A program made the position numbers and the translations under genes. The notes below the pieces were generated by a model. That model did not search any database. It was not told the DNA's origin and saw only the letters and a program-made list of their open reading frames with translations. A stretch of DNA of 64,000 nt from Brachycybe producta. Lineage: Eukaryota > Arthropoda > Diplopoda > Playtdesmida > Andrognathidae. Numbering within the stretch: the stretch's first letter is position 1; every line of letters begins with the position of its first letter. The stretch spans positions 2,386,501 to 2,450,500 of the forward strand of contig JAUPFP010000003.1 in the NCBI GenBank assembly GCA_036925085.1. The letters are read 5' to 3'. This document shows positions 1-10,953 of the stretch, piece by piece.

Positions 1-170
1 ATATATATATATTCCTATATAATGTCATTATTATGCACATGTACAAAAGTTTCATGTTTGCATCATAATCATCATCATCATCATCATCCTGAATTTTAGT
101 AGTTAGAACATTTTTAAAAATTTGTCAATGAAAAGATATACAGTATACAGGGTGTCCATAAAGCACTAGT

Positions 171-350
171 AAGGCCTTGTTTCCACTTGGGTCAAAATTG
201 GAACTTTTTGAAAATTTCAACTGGTAATAAATAGAAAACACGTGCATGCCCCCGACTATGATGGTGAATAGGCGAAGACCACGTGTGTTCGTTTTTTCAC
301 CTGTTGAAATTTTCAAAAAGTTCAAATTTTAGCCCCAGTAGAAACAATGC
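171..350. repeat. Fam-D palindromic MITE
   Basis: Short foldback element of about 180 bp. The left arm begins AGGCCTTGTTTCCACT and continues into a GAACTTTTTGAAAATTTCAACTGGT arm that is mirrored by the right arm. The centre carries CACGTG. Other copies lie at 13946, 41650 and 55804. This copy is slightly degraded at its right end (AACAATGC instead of AACAAGGCC). A mariner-like CAGGGTGTCC motif sits just to the left at about 149. Confidence 0.75.
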
Positions 351-374
351 ATAAAAGACCACACACCCACACAT

Positions 375-1060
375 TTCCATTGTTGCTCTTCCGGTTCACG
401 TGCAATGAATTTTTTTTTAAAGTTACATTGTCATGAGCATCATCTGTAGAAACATCTCAAGAGAAACAATTTCTGAATTGTCCTAACTTTTGATGCACGC
501 AATGCACACAGAAAATGAAGACATTCTTGTCTTGCAGACAACCGTGAACGTGTTGCACCAAATGTTTCTGTTCTTGAATTTTCGAAGTTGCATTGTCAGG
601 AGCATGCTTAAGAACACGTAAACACCGCCCACTCTTAATTTGCCTGACCTTTGATGCGTGCATTGCATCCAGAAAAGAAAATGAAGACATTCTTGTCTTG
701 CAGACTTAATCGTGAACGTTTCCGTTCTCGTTTTTCGGATCACTCGCAATGAATTTTCGAAGTTGCCATTGTCATGAGCATCTATAAAAACATCCAAACC
801 ACGCCCACTATGAACTGAAATAACTTTTAAATCGTGCATTGTACAGAGGCACTGAAGACATTCTTGTCTTGCATGCCTCACTGACAATGTATTTCACCAA
901 ACATTGTTGTGAGCATCTATAGAAACACCTCAATTATGCTCACAATAAATTGTTCTATCTTTTGAAAAAATGCTTCGAACACAGAAAGTGAAGACATTCA
1001 TGTCTTGCAAACTCAATTGTGAACGTGTTGCAACCAAGAATTTTTTTGTAACTCTTCCAG
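375..1060. repeat. Tandem repeat, unit about 130-175 bp, four copies
   Basis: The core GAAGACATTCTTGTCTTGCA recurs at about 517, 682, 853 and 989, each followed by a GTGAACGTGTTGCACC-like segment and preceded by an AATGCACACAGAAAA-like segment. The core is itself a small inverted repeat (AAGACA/TGTCTT). Open frames on the minus strand here are products of the repetition and are not genes. Confidence 0.75.
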
Positions 1061-1600
1061 TTTCATATCAGGGAAAGTAGCTTAACTTCAGAGGAGTTTA
1101 AATAATTTCTCTGAGTGATTTCTCTGATTCATCAGGCATTTTACATAAAAAAAATGTAATTAAAAAGTAAATTGTAAAGTAATTAAATTTCTACTAAAAA
1201 ATAATTAATTGCAATTACATGTTTTATAAAGTAAATTAGTGAATTACTAATTGCTAAAAAAAGTAATTTAATTGCAGTATTTCCATTACTTTATTACTTA
1301 AGTTCATTACAAAAAATTACTAATTACAATTACACAAAAAAATACTCTACACGCAGCCCAATAGGCCTAAGGCAGAGGGACTTTGAGGTCCAAGTGTTGC
1401 AAAATGCATTGTCAATATACAGTAAGTACAAATAAACTTGCAGTGGAACACCCTGTATAAGTTCGAACACCAAAAAAAAAAAAAATGACGAATTCTAGCA
1501 TTTAAAGAAAATACACACAATGAAGATACAAAAGGATTTTTTTTCTCCATAAAAATTGGAAATTAAGCCACAACTTCGAAAAGCAATTTTCTAAACAAAT
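1061..1600. repeat. AT-rich repeat DNA, no gene
   Basis: Rich in TAATTAC/GTAATTA words. The stretch 1345-1430 (CCTAAGGCAGAGGGAC, then a CACTTGGAC-like segment and ATTGACAATGCAT on the opposite strand) reappears inverted at about 25770-25860, so this is a dispersed repeat. I see nothing that looks coding. Confidence 0.5.
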
Positions 1601-2029
1601 CGTACAAAAAAAAAGAAACAATGTCAATATTACTACTATTGAAAGGGGATAAAATTTACCCTGAAAAACTTAGTTAATATTCATCAGATCACCAATCATT
1701 TTTTGTTCTTCTGTGGGATGTTTCCAAAAAAAATCCCTTATTAATAGGGGGCTCAATATATTGTCTATTATAAATGGGCTATATTATTCATAAGTTCATA
1801 AATCAAAAATGGACAAGACTCGGAAGAAGAAAAATAACAGGATAAACTTAATCCAGATATTTTTTCTTTCTTTTTCAAAATCGATATTAGGATTAAGATA
1901 TTTTCATGTTAAATCCAAATGACGTGTATTGAATACAAAATTATTATATTTAAAAAAAAAGGTCCTATAAAAAATCATCTTTATGAGGAGATGAATTTTA
2001 ATCTGGTTATTCTACATTTCAATAGCAAC

Positions 2030-2629
2030 ACATGAATATGTTTTAGAAACTAGAACGGTAGCTGAATTTTTTAATAGTATTTTTCATATTGATATCTTTC
2101 AAAATAAACTTTTTTATGGCATTTTTTTAAAAAAAAAATAAAAGCCAAATTTGATGGTTAACTCAAAAACGGCTATTAAATAACCCTGAAATTCTTTCTT
2201 TTTACTCTTCTACTTTCTATTACATTTTAAACTTTATATGCTTTTCTTGAAGCAACACCAAAGAGAAATTAAAAGCGTTTTAGAAACTAGAAGGGTAGCT
2301 GAATTACTTAAGATGGTTTCAAACTCTGTTTATTCTATCTTTCAGAAGAGCAAAAAATTAAGAGGAACTAGAAAAAAAATGTGTTTTAGAAACTAGAAGG
2401 GTAGGCTCAATCACTGAGATAAAAAGTTTATTTTGAAAGATATCAATATAAAAATATTCTAAAGTGATTGAGCTACTCTTCTAGTTTTTAAAACAGTTTC
2501 AAGTTTTTCTTAAATTTTGCATCCTGATAAACAGAATAACCCACAGTTTATAACGAGCTGAAAATGTATTTTTTTATGCTTTTGTTAGAAACTAGAAGAG
2601 TAAATGAATGAATATTTTTCAAACTGATT
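2030..2629. repeat. Cluster of Fam-A arms
   Basis: Forward arms with GAAACTAGAAGGGTAGCT start near 2044, 2280, 2385 and 2584. A reverse arm (TTATTTTGAAAGATATCAAT ... CTTCTAGTTTTTAAAACA) ends near 2505. The arm at 2584 is interrupted by the LINE fragment at 2630; its second half (ATCTTTTCAAAATAAAC) resumes after 3233. This is a local cluster of foldback half-elements with no coding capacity. Confidence 0.8.
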
Positions 2630-3216
2630 CATCATCATCATCATTTCCTGCACCTTATCCCGCAAGCAGCAGGGTCGGTCTTGCTGGTTCTAACTCTCCA
2701 CTCGTTCCGATTTTGCACCAAGCCCCCAGTGACCCCACATGCCACCATATCCCATTTTACTACCACATCCCAGGTTTGCTTGGGTCTTCCTCTACCCCGT
2801 TTTATTCCCAAGTCTAAGTTTATTGCCTGTCTCAGCAGCCCATCTTCTCCGCTCCTGAGGACATGCCCAAACCACCGCAGCCTATTTTCCTGCATCTTTT
2901 CTACTATATTTGTTACCCCTACACTACCCCTAATAAAATCATTTCTGATCCTATCCCTTCTGGTCACCCCACTCATAAACCTTAGCATTCTTATCTCAGC
3001 TACCTGCATTCTATCCTCATGCACCTTCTTGATTGCCCAACATTCTGACCCATACAACATAGCTGGTCTGACTACTGTTCTATAAAACTTTCCCTTCAAT
3101 TTTATAGGTAACTTTCCTGTCGCATAAAACCCCACTAGCCTGCCTCCACCTATGCCAACCTGCTTTTATCCGGTTTGTGATGTCTAAGTCTAAGCTCCCA
3201 TTATTTTGCAGCTTGT
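2630..3216 (-). mobile_element. 5'-truncated non-LTR retrotransposon (RTE-like LINE)
   Basis: A 587-bp minus-strand insertion flanked by a perfect 17-bp target-site duplication (TATTTTTCAAACTGATT at 2613-2629 and 3217-3233). It ends on the minus strand in an (ATG)n tail, a typical RTE-type 3' end. It encodes only the last part of the reverse-transcriptase protein, so it is a dead-on-arrival 5'-truncated copy. The target was a Fam-A arm, so Fam-A is older. Clade assignment to RTE comes from the tail and the protein style; no alignment was run. Confidence 0.9.
2641..3205 (-). pseudogene. Reverse transcriptase C-terminal fragment (LINE)
   Basis: The minus-strand translation reads through segments typical of LINE reverse-transcriptase C-termini: an NRIKAGWHRWRQASGVLCDRK segment, KLKGKFYRTVVRPAMLYGSE, RMLRFMSGVTRRDRIRND and ENRLRWFGHVLRS. 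The first segment is in a different frame from the rest, with a break near 3110-3130, so the fragment is frameshifted. The catalytic YADD-containing core is absent because of 5' truncation. Non-functional. Confidence 0.88.
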
Positions 3217-3696
3217 TATTTTTCAAACTGATTATCTTTTCAAAATAAACATTACATGACATAGTTTGAAAAATGTGGTCGATTTCATTTTTTTACTTCA
3301 AATTTGTATGTAAAAAATGAGTAATTTCATTTCCAATTTGTCAATAAAAATAGTTTATTTTGAAATATATTTTATTGAAAATAATTTTAACTATCTTCAA
3401 TTTCTTTTCCTAAAATTGTTTCTAAAAAATGTTTGTTTCAATCTCGAGTCAAAATGGTTCTCATACAGATTTTGTTTTATCTCTTGAGAAATTTCAGAAA
3501 GTCAAAAAAAAAATCCGCAATTGTAAAAACAATATAATAAAGAAAATATGCAAATTCTCATGATAAATTACAATATTTTTGAATAAAACCTACAATGCTT
3601 TGTTCTTTTGTATTGTTTTTCATTCAACAAATAATCTAATATCATGAAGATTTAGATATTTTTTTTATTATATTCTTTTTCTATTATTATTAATCT

Positions 3697-4015
3697 TAGG
3701 GCTCGGATTTTTATGCAATATCAAGCAAATGTTTCTCAATCTGTGGCCCAAGTGCCAACTGTGACATAATAATCATCATCATCATCATTAGAGCAGCTTC
3801 AATTAAACTATTGCTAATCAAAACGGCTGGTTAGAGGCTAGATGTCTGGTTACTATCAGTTATCAACTACGAGTTCTAGCCTCTAAAAAGTGTTTTTATT
3901 GAAAATTAAACATAATTGTCGGTTAATCTAAACAGATGATTGTTACTTCACAATTGGCAATTGGGCCGCAGATTGAGAAACATCTGCTAGATATTGCATA
4001 AAAATCCTAGCCCTA
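3697..4015. mobile_element. Fam-B MITE (TA target duplication)
   Basis: The element starts TA-GGGCTCGGATTTTTATGC and ends GCATAAAAATCCTAGCCC-TA. The subterminal arms are CAAATGTTTCTCAATCTGTG and its complement, with TTGTGAAGTAAT farther in. The core carries a smaller hairpin, GGTTAGAGGCTA ... TAGCCTCTAA. TA flanks and about 320 bp suggest a Tc1/mariner-type non-autonomous element. Other copies: 12777, 15826, 22404, 23793, 58829 and 59158. Confidence 0.85.
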
Positions 4016-4289
4016 AATTATTATTATAATGTTTAATCTCTTATTTTAACAATGCTTAAATCATAACCAAAAATAAACATAAGATATGCAAATTCAAAAA
4101 TAACACGTCGAAAAAAAAAACGAATTTATTTGAATATCGATCCCATTTTGCCGCCAATTTATTTTGCTGATGTTTCAAGTTCGACGCCGTATATTTTACC
4201 CTTTGGCGCACTTGGCGCCATACTCTCCTCAAAGGGGTACATTCTGCCCTTTGCACTATAAGGCACAAATTCATGAAGGAAATTTAAAA

Positions 4290-4700
4290 ACTGAATATTG
4301 AATCCTCTAAACAGGGTTTCAAAACCCTAAAAAACACTTTTTTATTAATTATCCATTGCATTGATTTTTTCAATATCAGACTCCTTGTTCAGAGGGTACA
4401 AGATAAAATTGAAGTGAAAAGTTTATTTCTTGAACTTGTTGAGATTCGAACTCTTGATTATTCTGGTTTTCAGGTACAAAAATGAAGAGAAGCTAGAAAG
4501 TAGAAGGGTAGCTCCAATGACCTTAGGGCATTTTGTCTATAAAAAGTTTATTTTGAAAGCTATTATCAACATAAAAATGCTTTTAAGTAATTTGAACTAC
4601 CCTTCTAGTTTTTAAAATGCTTTCTAGTTTATCTTAAATTTGCTGCTGAAAGACACATTAATCAAAGTGTCCTAAAAACCATCTTAAAAGGCGGCAAAAA
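4290..4700. repeat. Fam-A foldback copy
   Basis: A forward arm (GTAGAAGGGTAGCTCCAAT near 4500) and a reverse arm (AAGTTTATTTTGAAAGCTAT ... CTACCCTTCTAGTTTTTAAA, ending near 4620) face each other around a short loop. Just to the left (4299-4345) is a degraded Fam-G-like CCTCTAAACAGGGTTTC fragment. No coding potential. Confidence 0.65.
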
Positions 4701-4767
4701 AATGCAACAGCTTCCCTTAAACAAACAGGCGGCAAAATAGAACTCATGTAATTTCAAGGGTGTGGGG

Positions 4768-4960
4768 CTGAATAAGCGCCAAACTGAAAAAGTGGCAAAA
4801 CTGAATAACCACTAAACTGAATAAGCGCCAAACTGAATAAATGCTAAACTGAACAAATGCCAAACTGAATAAGTGGCAAAACTGAAAAGCGCCAAACTGA
4901 ATAAGCTCCAATTGGAACAAGTGCTAAACTGAATAAAAGCTAAAAATTTAGCAATTATTC
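4768..4960. repeat. Degenerate minisatellite, unit about 18-20 bp
   Basis: Imperfect tandem units of the type AACTGAATAAGCGCCA / AACTGAATAAATGCTA. A related CTAAACTGAACAAGAGCTAAA-type array lies at 18400-18670. An inverted single unit (TTGGCGCTTATTCAG) is at about 4988, so the array may be the arm of a foldback. Confidence 0.7.
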
Positions 4961-5190
4961 ATTTTAGCATATTATATTCATTGTTCAATTTGGCGCTTAT
5001 TCAGTCGCCTCATTTCAAGGTATATTATTACTTTGTAGCCTCTAACTTTTTTTTTCTCCATCTCCACCTCCTGCAACACAAAACTGACCAATCACAATTA
5101 ATCTTTTATGTTTGAAATCTAGGACCCTTTTCTATCAGTAGAAATACGTCATTCATGTTCTAAGCAAAGCAATTGGACAACTTTTGACAA

Positions 5191-5198
5191 TGACGTCA
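5191..5198. promoter_or_regulatory. CRE-like palindrome TGACGTCA upstream of gene 1
   Basis: A perfect 8-bp cAMP-response-element palindrome about 225 bp upstream of the gene 1 TATA box. CREB/ATF-type bZIP factors bind this sequence and it is common in neuropeptide promoters. A CCAAT-type motif (CCAATCACAATT) is at about 5088. The site is in apparently non-repetitive DNA. Functional use is inferred. Confidence 0.45.
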
Positions 5199-5420
5199 TC
5201 AAATTAAGCCTCGTCTTCCTTTTTTTTTAGATTGAGAGAAAATAAAAATCTTTCATATGGTTATTTTTTGTCCATTGACTTTCACTATAACAAAATATAA
5301 AACTTGTCTTAAAAAAGTCACAAATATTATTATTACTATCATTATTATTATTATTAATATTTTCACCTACGCAAAAGAAAAATAGCAAAAATAATCGATT
5401 TTTAGGCTATTTTTCTTTAG

Positions 5421-5428
5421 TATAAATA
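5421..5428 (+). promoter_or_regulatory. TATA box of the putative gene 1 promoter
   Basis: A perfect TATAAATA in otherwise non-repetitive DNA. Transcription would be expected to start about 30 bp downstream, near 5450-5455. A consensus splice donor (AAAA-GTAAGT) follows at 5601. The same TATAAATA appears at 60281 in an equivalent arrangement. Assignment to gene 1 rests on strand, position and the strong acceptor at 9838; no transcript evidence is available. Confidence 0.5.
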
Positions 5429-5451
5429 GAAGTTGCAAAACTAAATTTGGA

Positions 5452-5600
5452 GCTGAGTTTCAGAAAAAAGTTGAGAGTTTCTGTCAACTTTTATTTTAAC
5501 TGTCCTAAAAAGTATCATAAGTCAAAGGGATAATTATTTTCTATTGTTTTTCTGGTTTCCAAACAAACAAGACAAAAGAGAGAGAGAGAAAAGTTGAAAA
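5452..5600 (+). other. Putative non-coding first exon of gene 1
   Basis: The interval between the expected start site after the TATA box and a strong donor GTAAGT at 5601. It contains no ATG that opens a long frame and ends in a GAGAGAGAGAAAAG tract. It would splice to the acceptor TTGTCTTCTAG at 9837, giving a 4.2-kb first intron. Splicing is predicted from consensus sites only. Confidence 0.4.
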
Positions 5601-5939
5601 GTAAGTTCATCAATTGTTTATTTATTTTAACTTTATTTTTTAATAATTTTGTTTCATTTTATTTTTGGAGTAATTTAATTAATTTTCTTTTTAAATTTTG
5701 ATAAAAAAAATTAATGTTTAATAATTAATAATTATTAGCCCAATAGTTATTATCTATTGGTATTCGCTGAATGTTCCCAATGTTGCTAAACTTTTTTTTA
5801 GATGTAATTCAAGGGTGTAATTTTAAGATTTTTTTAAAAAAAACAAGAATAGTAAGGCGAATATTGTTTCAAATTTTTACATAAAATTTGACATAACATA
5901 TAAAGAGCACAAATTACATTGTAAGTGTTTTTAAGCCTC

Positions 5940-6810
5940 TCGGACTTTTCAGGATGCAAAATGTGAAATGTGTTTTAGAAACTAGAAGGGTAGCTGAATC
6001 ATTTAAGGATACTTTCATGATGATATGTCAGTTTAAAAACAAGGAAATATATTTCTAGTTTCTAAATTGTTATTATTTTTTTCTTGATGTTGTTACTCTG
6101 ATGTAACAACATCAAGAAAAAAATAATAACAGTTTAGAAACTAGAAGAGTCTTCAAGCAGCAGACAATGCTAAGCAGACGATATATATTTTTTTTAAATT
6201 TTTGTTTCTAAAAAAAAAAGTTTATTTTGAAAAATATCTACATAAAAATACTCTAAAGTCTTAAGTGACTGAATTACCATTCTAGTTTTCTAAAACACAT
6301 TCAAGTTTCTCTTTATTTTGCACTTGAAAGACAGAATAATCAAAGAGTTCGAGAGAGGCCCCGTTTACACTTGAAAACAACCACCTTAAAAATACACTTT
6401 TAGAAAAATTATTTCGAAATTTTCAATATTTTTCATTTCAAATTTAAACATTTTAAGTTTAAACATTTATGCAACTGAAAGAAGAAACAACAACAGTAGA
6501 ATAAAACTCTTGATTATTCTAAAAATTTTAGAAGAAACATTAGTAATAAAATGAAAGTGTTTTAAAAACTAGAATAGTAAATAAAATCACTTCAGATGAT
6601 TTTCGTGTTAATATCTTTAAAAATAACCTTTTTTATGGAAATTACGGCAGTTCCATATTAATTAATTATAAATTAATAAGTGTTTGAATATTTCAATTTT
6701 TTTCATCCTTAAAAAGTTTATTTTGAAAGATATCCTTCAATACAAAAATCTTCTGAAGTGGTTTATTTACTATTCTAGTTTCTAAAACACGTATAGAAAT
6801 GATTTTCTTT
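5940..6810. repeat. Cluster of Fam-A arms with an internal foldback
   Basis: Forward arms near 5970, 6133 and 6556 and reverse arms ending near 6060, 6285 and 6785. Between about 6062 and 6130 a perfect short foldback of GTTATTATTTTTTTCTTGAT and its complement joins two CTAGTTTCTAAA/TTTAGAAACTAG ends tail to tail, so two elements abut. Lies in the predicted first intron of gene 1. Confidence 0.7.
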
Positions 6811-6917
6811 TTTGAAAAGTTCTAGCGAAGTTTTCATTTATAAAAAATACAAGGGCCAAATATAGTATAGAACTGGCACTTATTGCTCCCTGTTAGAGCA
6901 TCTTGCATATAAGTTAT

Positions 6918-7451
6918 TGGGGCCTTGAGCCCCTTTTGTCAAATTTTGGATTTTTTTTAAATCAAGCTGACAAAAGTGCAACATGAGTTCGAGATAAAAA
7001 CACAACAAAAACGCCAGAGAAAAATAAGCAGATTTTGAAAAACAAAACAAAAAACTGAAACAACTGTCAGCAGTATTACTCAAAGACAAAAACCACAACA
7101 AATTTGTGACAAAACACAAACAAATTTGGGTTTTGTTTTGTGTTTCTATAGTTGTGTCCTACGTAAAGTACGCAACTGTTCTGTTGTTGTTTTAATATTA
7201 ATTGTCCACAATTGCACCGACAAAGAGTTGACAAAAATGTTGCAATAATTCCGAGACAAAAAACACAAATCTTTTCATGTTTACCGACCTTAAGCCGGAA
7301 GACATGGAATAGTTTGTGAAAATGCAGACAAAACAAAAACAAAACACGAAAAGTCGCAGAAATGTTTTAGAATTGTCATCAATTTGTATGGAAACACTTG
7401 AGTTTTTGTTTTGTCTGTGTTCTGTCAGCATCATGTGGCTCGAGGCCTTAA
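6918..7451. repeat. Foldback element rich in TTTTGTTTTGT
   Basis: The ends GGGGCCTTGAGCCCC and GGCTCGAGGCCTTA are approximate inverted repeats. The interior is AC-rich on one half and GT-rich on the other (CAAAACACAAACAA and TGTTTTGTGTTTC). Three overlapping minus-strand open frames here have low-complexity F/C/V composition and no domain, so I treat them as artefacts. Confidence 0.45.
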
Positions 7452-7692
7452 AAGAGAGAAAATTAATGACCTAAAGTCTTCCTAAAGTTGCCTAAAAGCA
7501 AAAGAAGGGGGGGGGGATATATCTATATTTAGAGAGATAAAAAGAATTGACCAAAACAAAAGAAATGACCACCCAAAAAAAAAAACTGTCCCCAGTGGAA
7601 TATTCCATAATATAAAATTGTTTATTTTTAAAAATGAATCATTAAAACCCATATTATGACCAAAAAAAGAATTTCAAATTTTCTGCAGAAAT

Positions 7693-8237
7693 ATACGGAG
7701 CTTTGTAAAGGACATGCGAGATTTTTTTTTAAAAAAAATCTCGACATGTCGACTTTTTTTTTATATATAAAACTCGACATGTCAATTTATTCTCGGCATG
7801 TCGACTTTTAATCATTTTTATTACAGGCAGCTGTGACCAGCACTAAACTTTTCGTTTGCCCAGCCCTTTTATGAGTGGCATCAATTTCTAATTGGTTTGT
7901 TACTTGGTCTGATGTCATAAAAGGACGGGGCAAACAAAATTCAAGGGCGGGGCAAACGAAATTGTAGTGCTGGGCACAGCTGCCTGTGTTTTATTCGGCC
8001 ATGCTAATTATACCATGTTGTGCGCACCATACTCTTAATAATTAAATTATTGCTCCTACAAGAGGGCGCTTGCAGTTATTTAATTATTAGAGTATGGTGC
8101 GCGCAACATGACATAATTAACATGATCGAATAAAAAAGATTAAAAGTTGCCATGTCGAGAATAAAGTCGAGTTTTATAAAAAGTCGATATGTCGAGATTT
8201 AAAAAAAAAATTGCAAAAGTCCTCTGCAGAGCTCCAT
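7693..8237. mobile_element. Fam-C element with 6-bp target duplication
   Basis: Bounded by a perfect AGAAAT duplication (7687-7692 and 8238-8243). The ends are ATACGGAGCTTTGTAAAGGAC and GTCCTCTGCAGAGCTCCAT. Subterminal CTCGACATGTCGA palindromes are followed by a long inverted core (ATTCGGCCATG..., GCGCACCATACTCTTAATAA). The element is interrupted by a Fam-H insertion at 7823-7987. The second good copy is at 59323. Confidence 0.85.
7823..7987. mobile_element. Fam-H hAT-like MITE nested in Fam-C
   Basis: The ends ACAGGCAGCTGTG and CACAGCTGCCTGT are perfect inverted repeats. Flanking 8-mers TTTTTATT (7815-7822) and GTTTTATT (7988-7995) match at 7 of 8 positions. 8-bp duplications with CAG-type ends are typical of hAT elements. 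The interior has CAATTTCTAATTGGTTTGTTA. Other copies are at 11763, 25889, 50101 and 56494, with degraded pieces at 16786 and near 34530. Confidence 0.8.
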
Positions 8238-8539
8238 AGAAATCCATTAAAAAGAACCATTTAAAGTGGAAATTGTAAAGAATTTCTATTTAGAAGTAAT
8301 GACACATAGAACACATAAAAGCTTAAAATGGACGGACACTTGACCGATGATCATTGGAACTGCTTCAAACCTTCACTCTTAACATAATCTGGTTGACAAG
8401 TCACAGTTTTCATTTTTCAACTTGACCCACATTCTTGTAACTTTTTCACAGAACTCAAAAGTAACTTTAATGTTCAAGTTACTTTACAGAATTGTAACTA
8501 AGTGTATTTTTTAGATTAAATGAAATATAAGTGTAAAGG

Positions 8540-9290
8540 TGGATTTACACCAAAGAAATAGCAAAAACATTGTTAGTAACAAAATGTTAATAACAAATAT
8601 GTAAAAAAATTTTTATGATTGTTTTGGTAAATGTCGATAACAAAATGCTAATAACTATATGTTGGACAAAAATATTGGTAGCTTTGGTCCGCAGGAAACT
8701 GATCCATGAGTAGAATGTTATTAACATTGTTGACAAACAGAAATAACTTGCTAGTAACATTTTGTTATCAACACATCCTTTGATCAGGACCGCCTCCAGA
8801 GCGGTCGCAAAATTTCTGCTATTAACAAAGTTAGTAACATTATTATCAAGATGTTAATGAAAAAAATAAATGCTGAAAGTGAATGTTATTTGACAAAAGT
8901 TAATAGCAAATGTTATTAACATTTTTTAGAGACTTTAAGCAATGTCAATAGCAAATGTTACCAACGAAATAATGTTGTTAACAAAAATTTATAACGTTTT
9001 TAACAAAAATGTTGTTAGCATGTCGGCAGGAAACTGATCCGTGAGTAGAATGTTATTAACAGAGTTGACAAACAGAAATAACTTACTAGTAACATTTTGT
9101 TATCAACATCTTTTGCTCAGGAACAGCCTTCAGAGTGGTCGTAAAATTTCTGCTATTGTGGGAAAAAAATAATTGCTGAAAGCAAATGTTATTGACAAAA
9201 GTTAAAGGAAAAAAATAAATGCTGAAAGCAAATGTTATTGACAAAAGTTAATGGAAAAAAAAAAATAAATACTGAAAGTAAATGTTTACG
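8540..9290. repeat. AACAAAATGTTAATAAC-rich element with internal direct duplication
   Basis: A segment starting GCAGGAAACTGATCC at 8692-8825 is repeated at 9024-9157 with about 90 percent identity by eye, including TATCAACA and a GGTCGTAAAATTTCTGCTATT-type end. The surroundings consist of forward and reverse AACAAAATGTTA words, so this looks like a foldback element with one arm duplicated. Confidence 0.6.
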
Positions 9291-9886
9291 TTTTAATGAT
9301 TTTGTTACCTGACCAAAAAAAAGTAACTTAAGAGTACAGTAACTTTAGTTACTTTTTTTTGTAAAGTAACAAAATCATTAAATTACAATTACATTCACAA
9401 CTAGGCCTAACTAGAATTTATTTGTTTTCCCCCCAAATTAACTAATGTTTCTTCGTTGTTTCGAGTAACAATTTAGCAATTCAAACGTGTTCTTCAGTTA
9501 CTTTTATAGAAGTTACTTTTATAGAAGTTACATGACTATAAAATACTGTCATAAATTCCTATGATAAATAAAGGAGGTTGTGACGTTGCAAATTAACCAA
9601 AAATAGTATAAAAAAGACAATAGTTTGTCTTCCGCATGATCCCAAATCGTAAAGTGATGTTGACTTTTCCCCCATTTTGACATTCCCAAAGGTACCAAAA
9701 AAAAACCCAAAAAGGCCTCAATTTTAATGAATTCAATACATGAGGGACCATAAACAATCTGTAAACAAGTACCCAATCTCAAATAACAAATTGTCATTGG
9801 ATTTGTTGTTTATTTATTTGTTGTTATTGTCTTCTAGAATTGAAACATCAAGAAATCCAAGCGCCTCTCACCAATACACTAAGAAA

Positions 9887-10896
9887 ATGCAGCGCCATAG
9901 ACCCGACTTTGGAAGAAAAATTTTGGCTGTTCTTTTTCAAACCTATTTGATTTTATGGTTACAACTGGACGTCATCAGTGGTCAATACGACTACGATAAC
10001 GAAGGTGGGCAACAGGGAAGTGGAGCAGGAAGTGGTCGAAGAGGCTTGTCTACACAACAACAACAACAACTGACCAATGGTCAAAATCAATGGGACAGTG
10101 TCAATCAAGTTCTGTTGGACAAATGTCTACAATTACAACGGATGGCTGTCAAGAAAAGAAATTGTAAGGACCCTAAGTGTGCCCCATTAAAGCCCATATA
10201 TGGGGCATTGGGGCAAATATATATAAATGGGTTTGGTCAGTCTGTAAATCTGAGATATAGAAATAAAGGCGCAAAATAATTAGAATGATAATAAGGGCGC
10301 CCCAGTGTTATTATTGCCTCAGGCGCAAAATTAGCCAGTTACTGCTCTGGCACTAGGTGTCAGCAACTTTGGTAAAGTAGGGGACATTTTTTTAATGGTG
10401 GCTCCATCTGGTAGTGTACCTTTAGTTGTTTTCTTGGCGATTTTTTGGCTAATGAATAGAACCGAACCAGTTCTTATCAGTTCGACTTATACTGGCAAAC
10501 CGGTTACAATTACAAAAAAGTACTCAGCTAGCAGCTCAATGGACCTATGGCAGAGGGACATAAAAGTTCAAATACAGCATAAAGCACTGTCAAGCAACTG
10601 TATCAGTTCGAGTAATTGGCGAACCTGTTCTACCGGTTCCGAGCCATTGACATCTCTAAATTTGAGTAACGGTTTTTGAAAGAGACGGAGAGAGAGAGAT
10701 GATGAACTACTTTATCGAGTAGACTGCCTCGCCAATACGAGGTTGCAAAGATACACAGTATACCAGATCAATTCAAAGAACATTAGTTTGTTGACTATTT
10801 AAAATCGCATAGACAAGTTACAATTAATCGCATGTTTAGCCATAGAGATGATGGTGAACAATTCCAAGTGAGTCGCGTAGAGAGAGAGAGAGAGAG

Positions 10897-10953
<57 letters not shown>

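Noticed and set aside
483-887. 134-codon minus-strand frame
   Set aside because: Spans the tandem repeat at 375-1060 and repeats the same words.
2681-3085. Plus-strand frame of 134 codons
   Set aside because: Antisense shadow of the LINE reverse-transcriptase fragment.
6880-7434. Three minus-strand frames rich in F, C and V
   Set aside because: Low-complexity GT-rich foldback, no domain or splice context.
10164-10279. Continuation of the gene 1 frame past the donor (NCKDPKCAPLK...)
   Set aside because: A consensus donor and an in-phase exon at 12584 with a processing site explain the gene better; still possible as intron retention.
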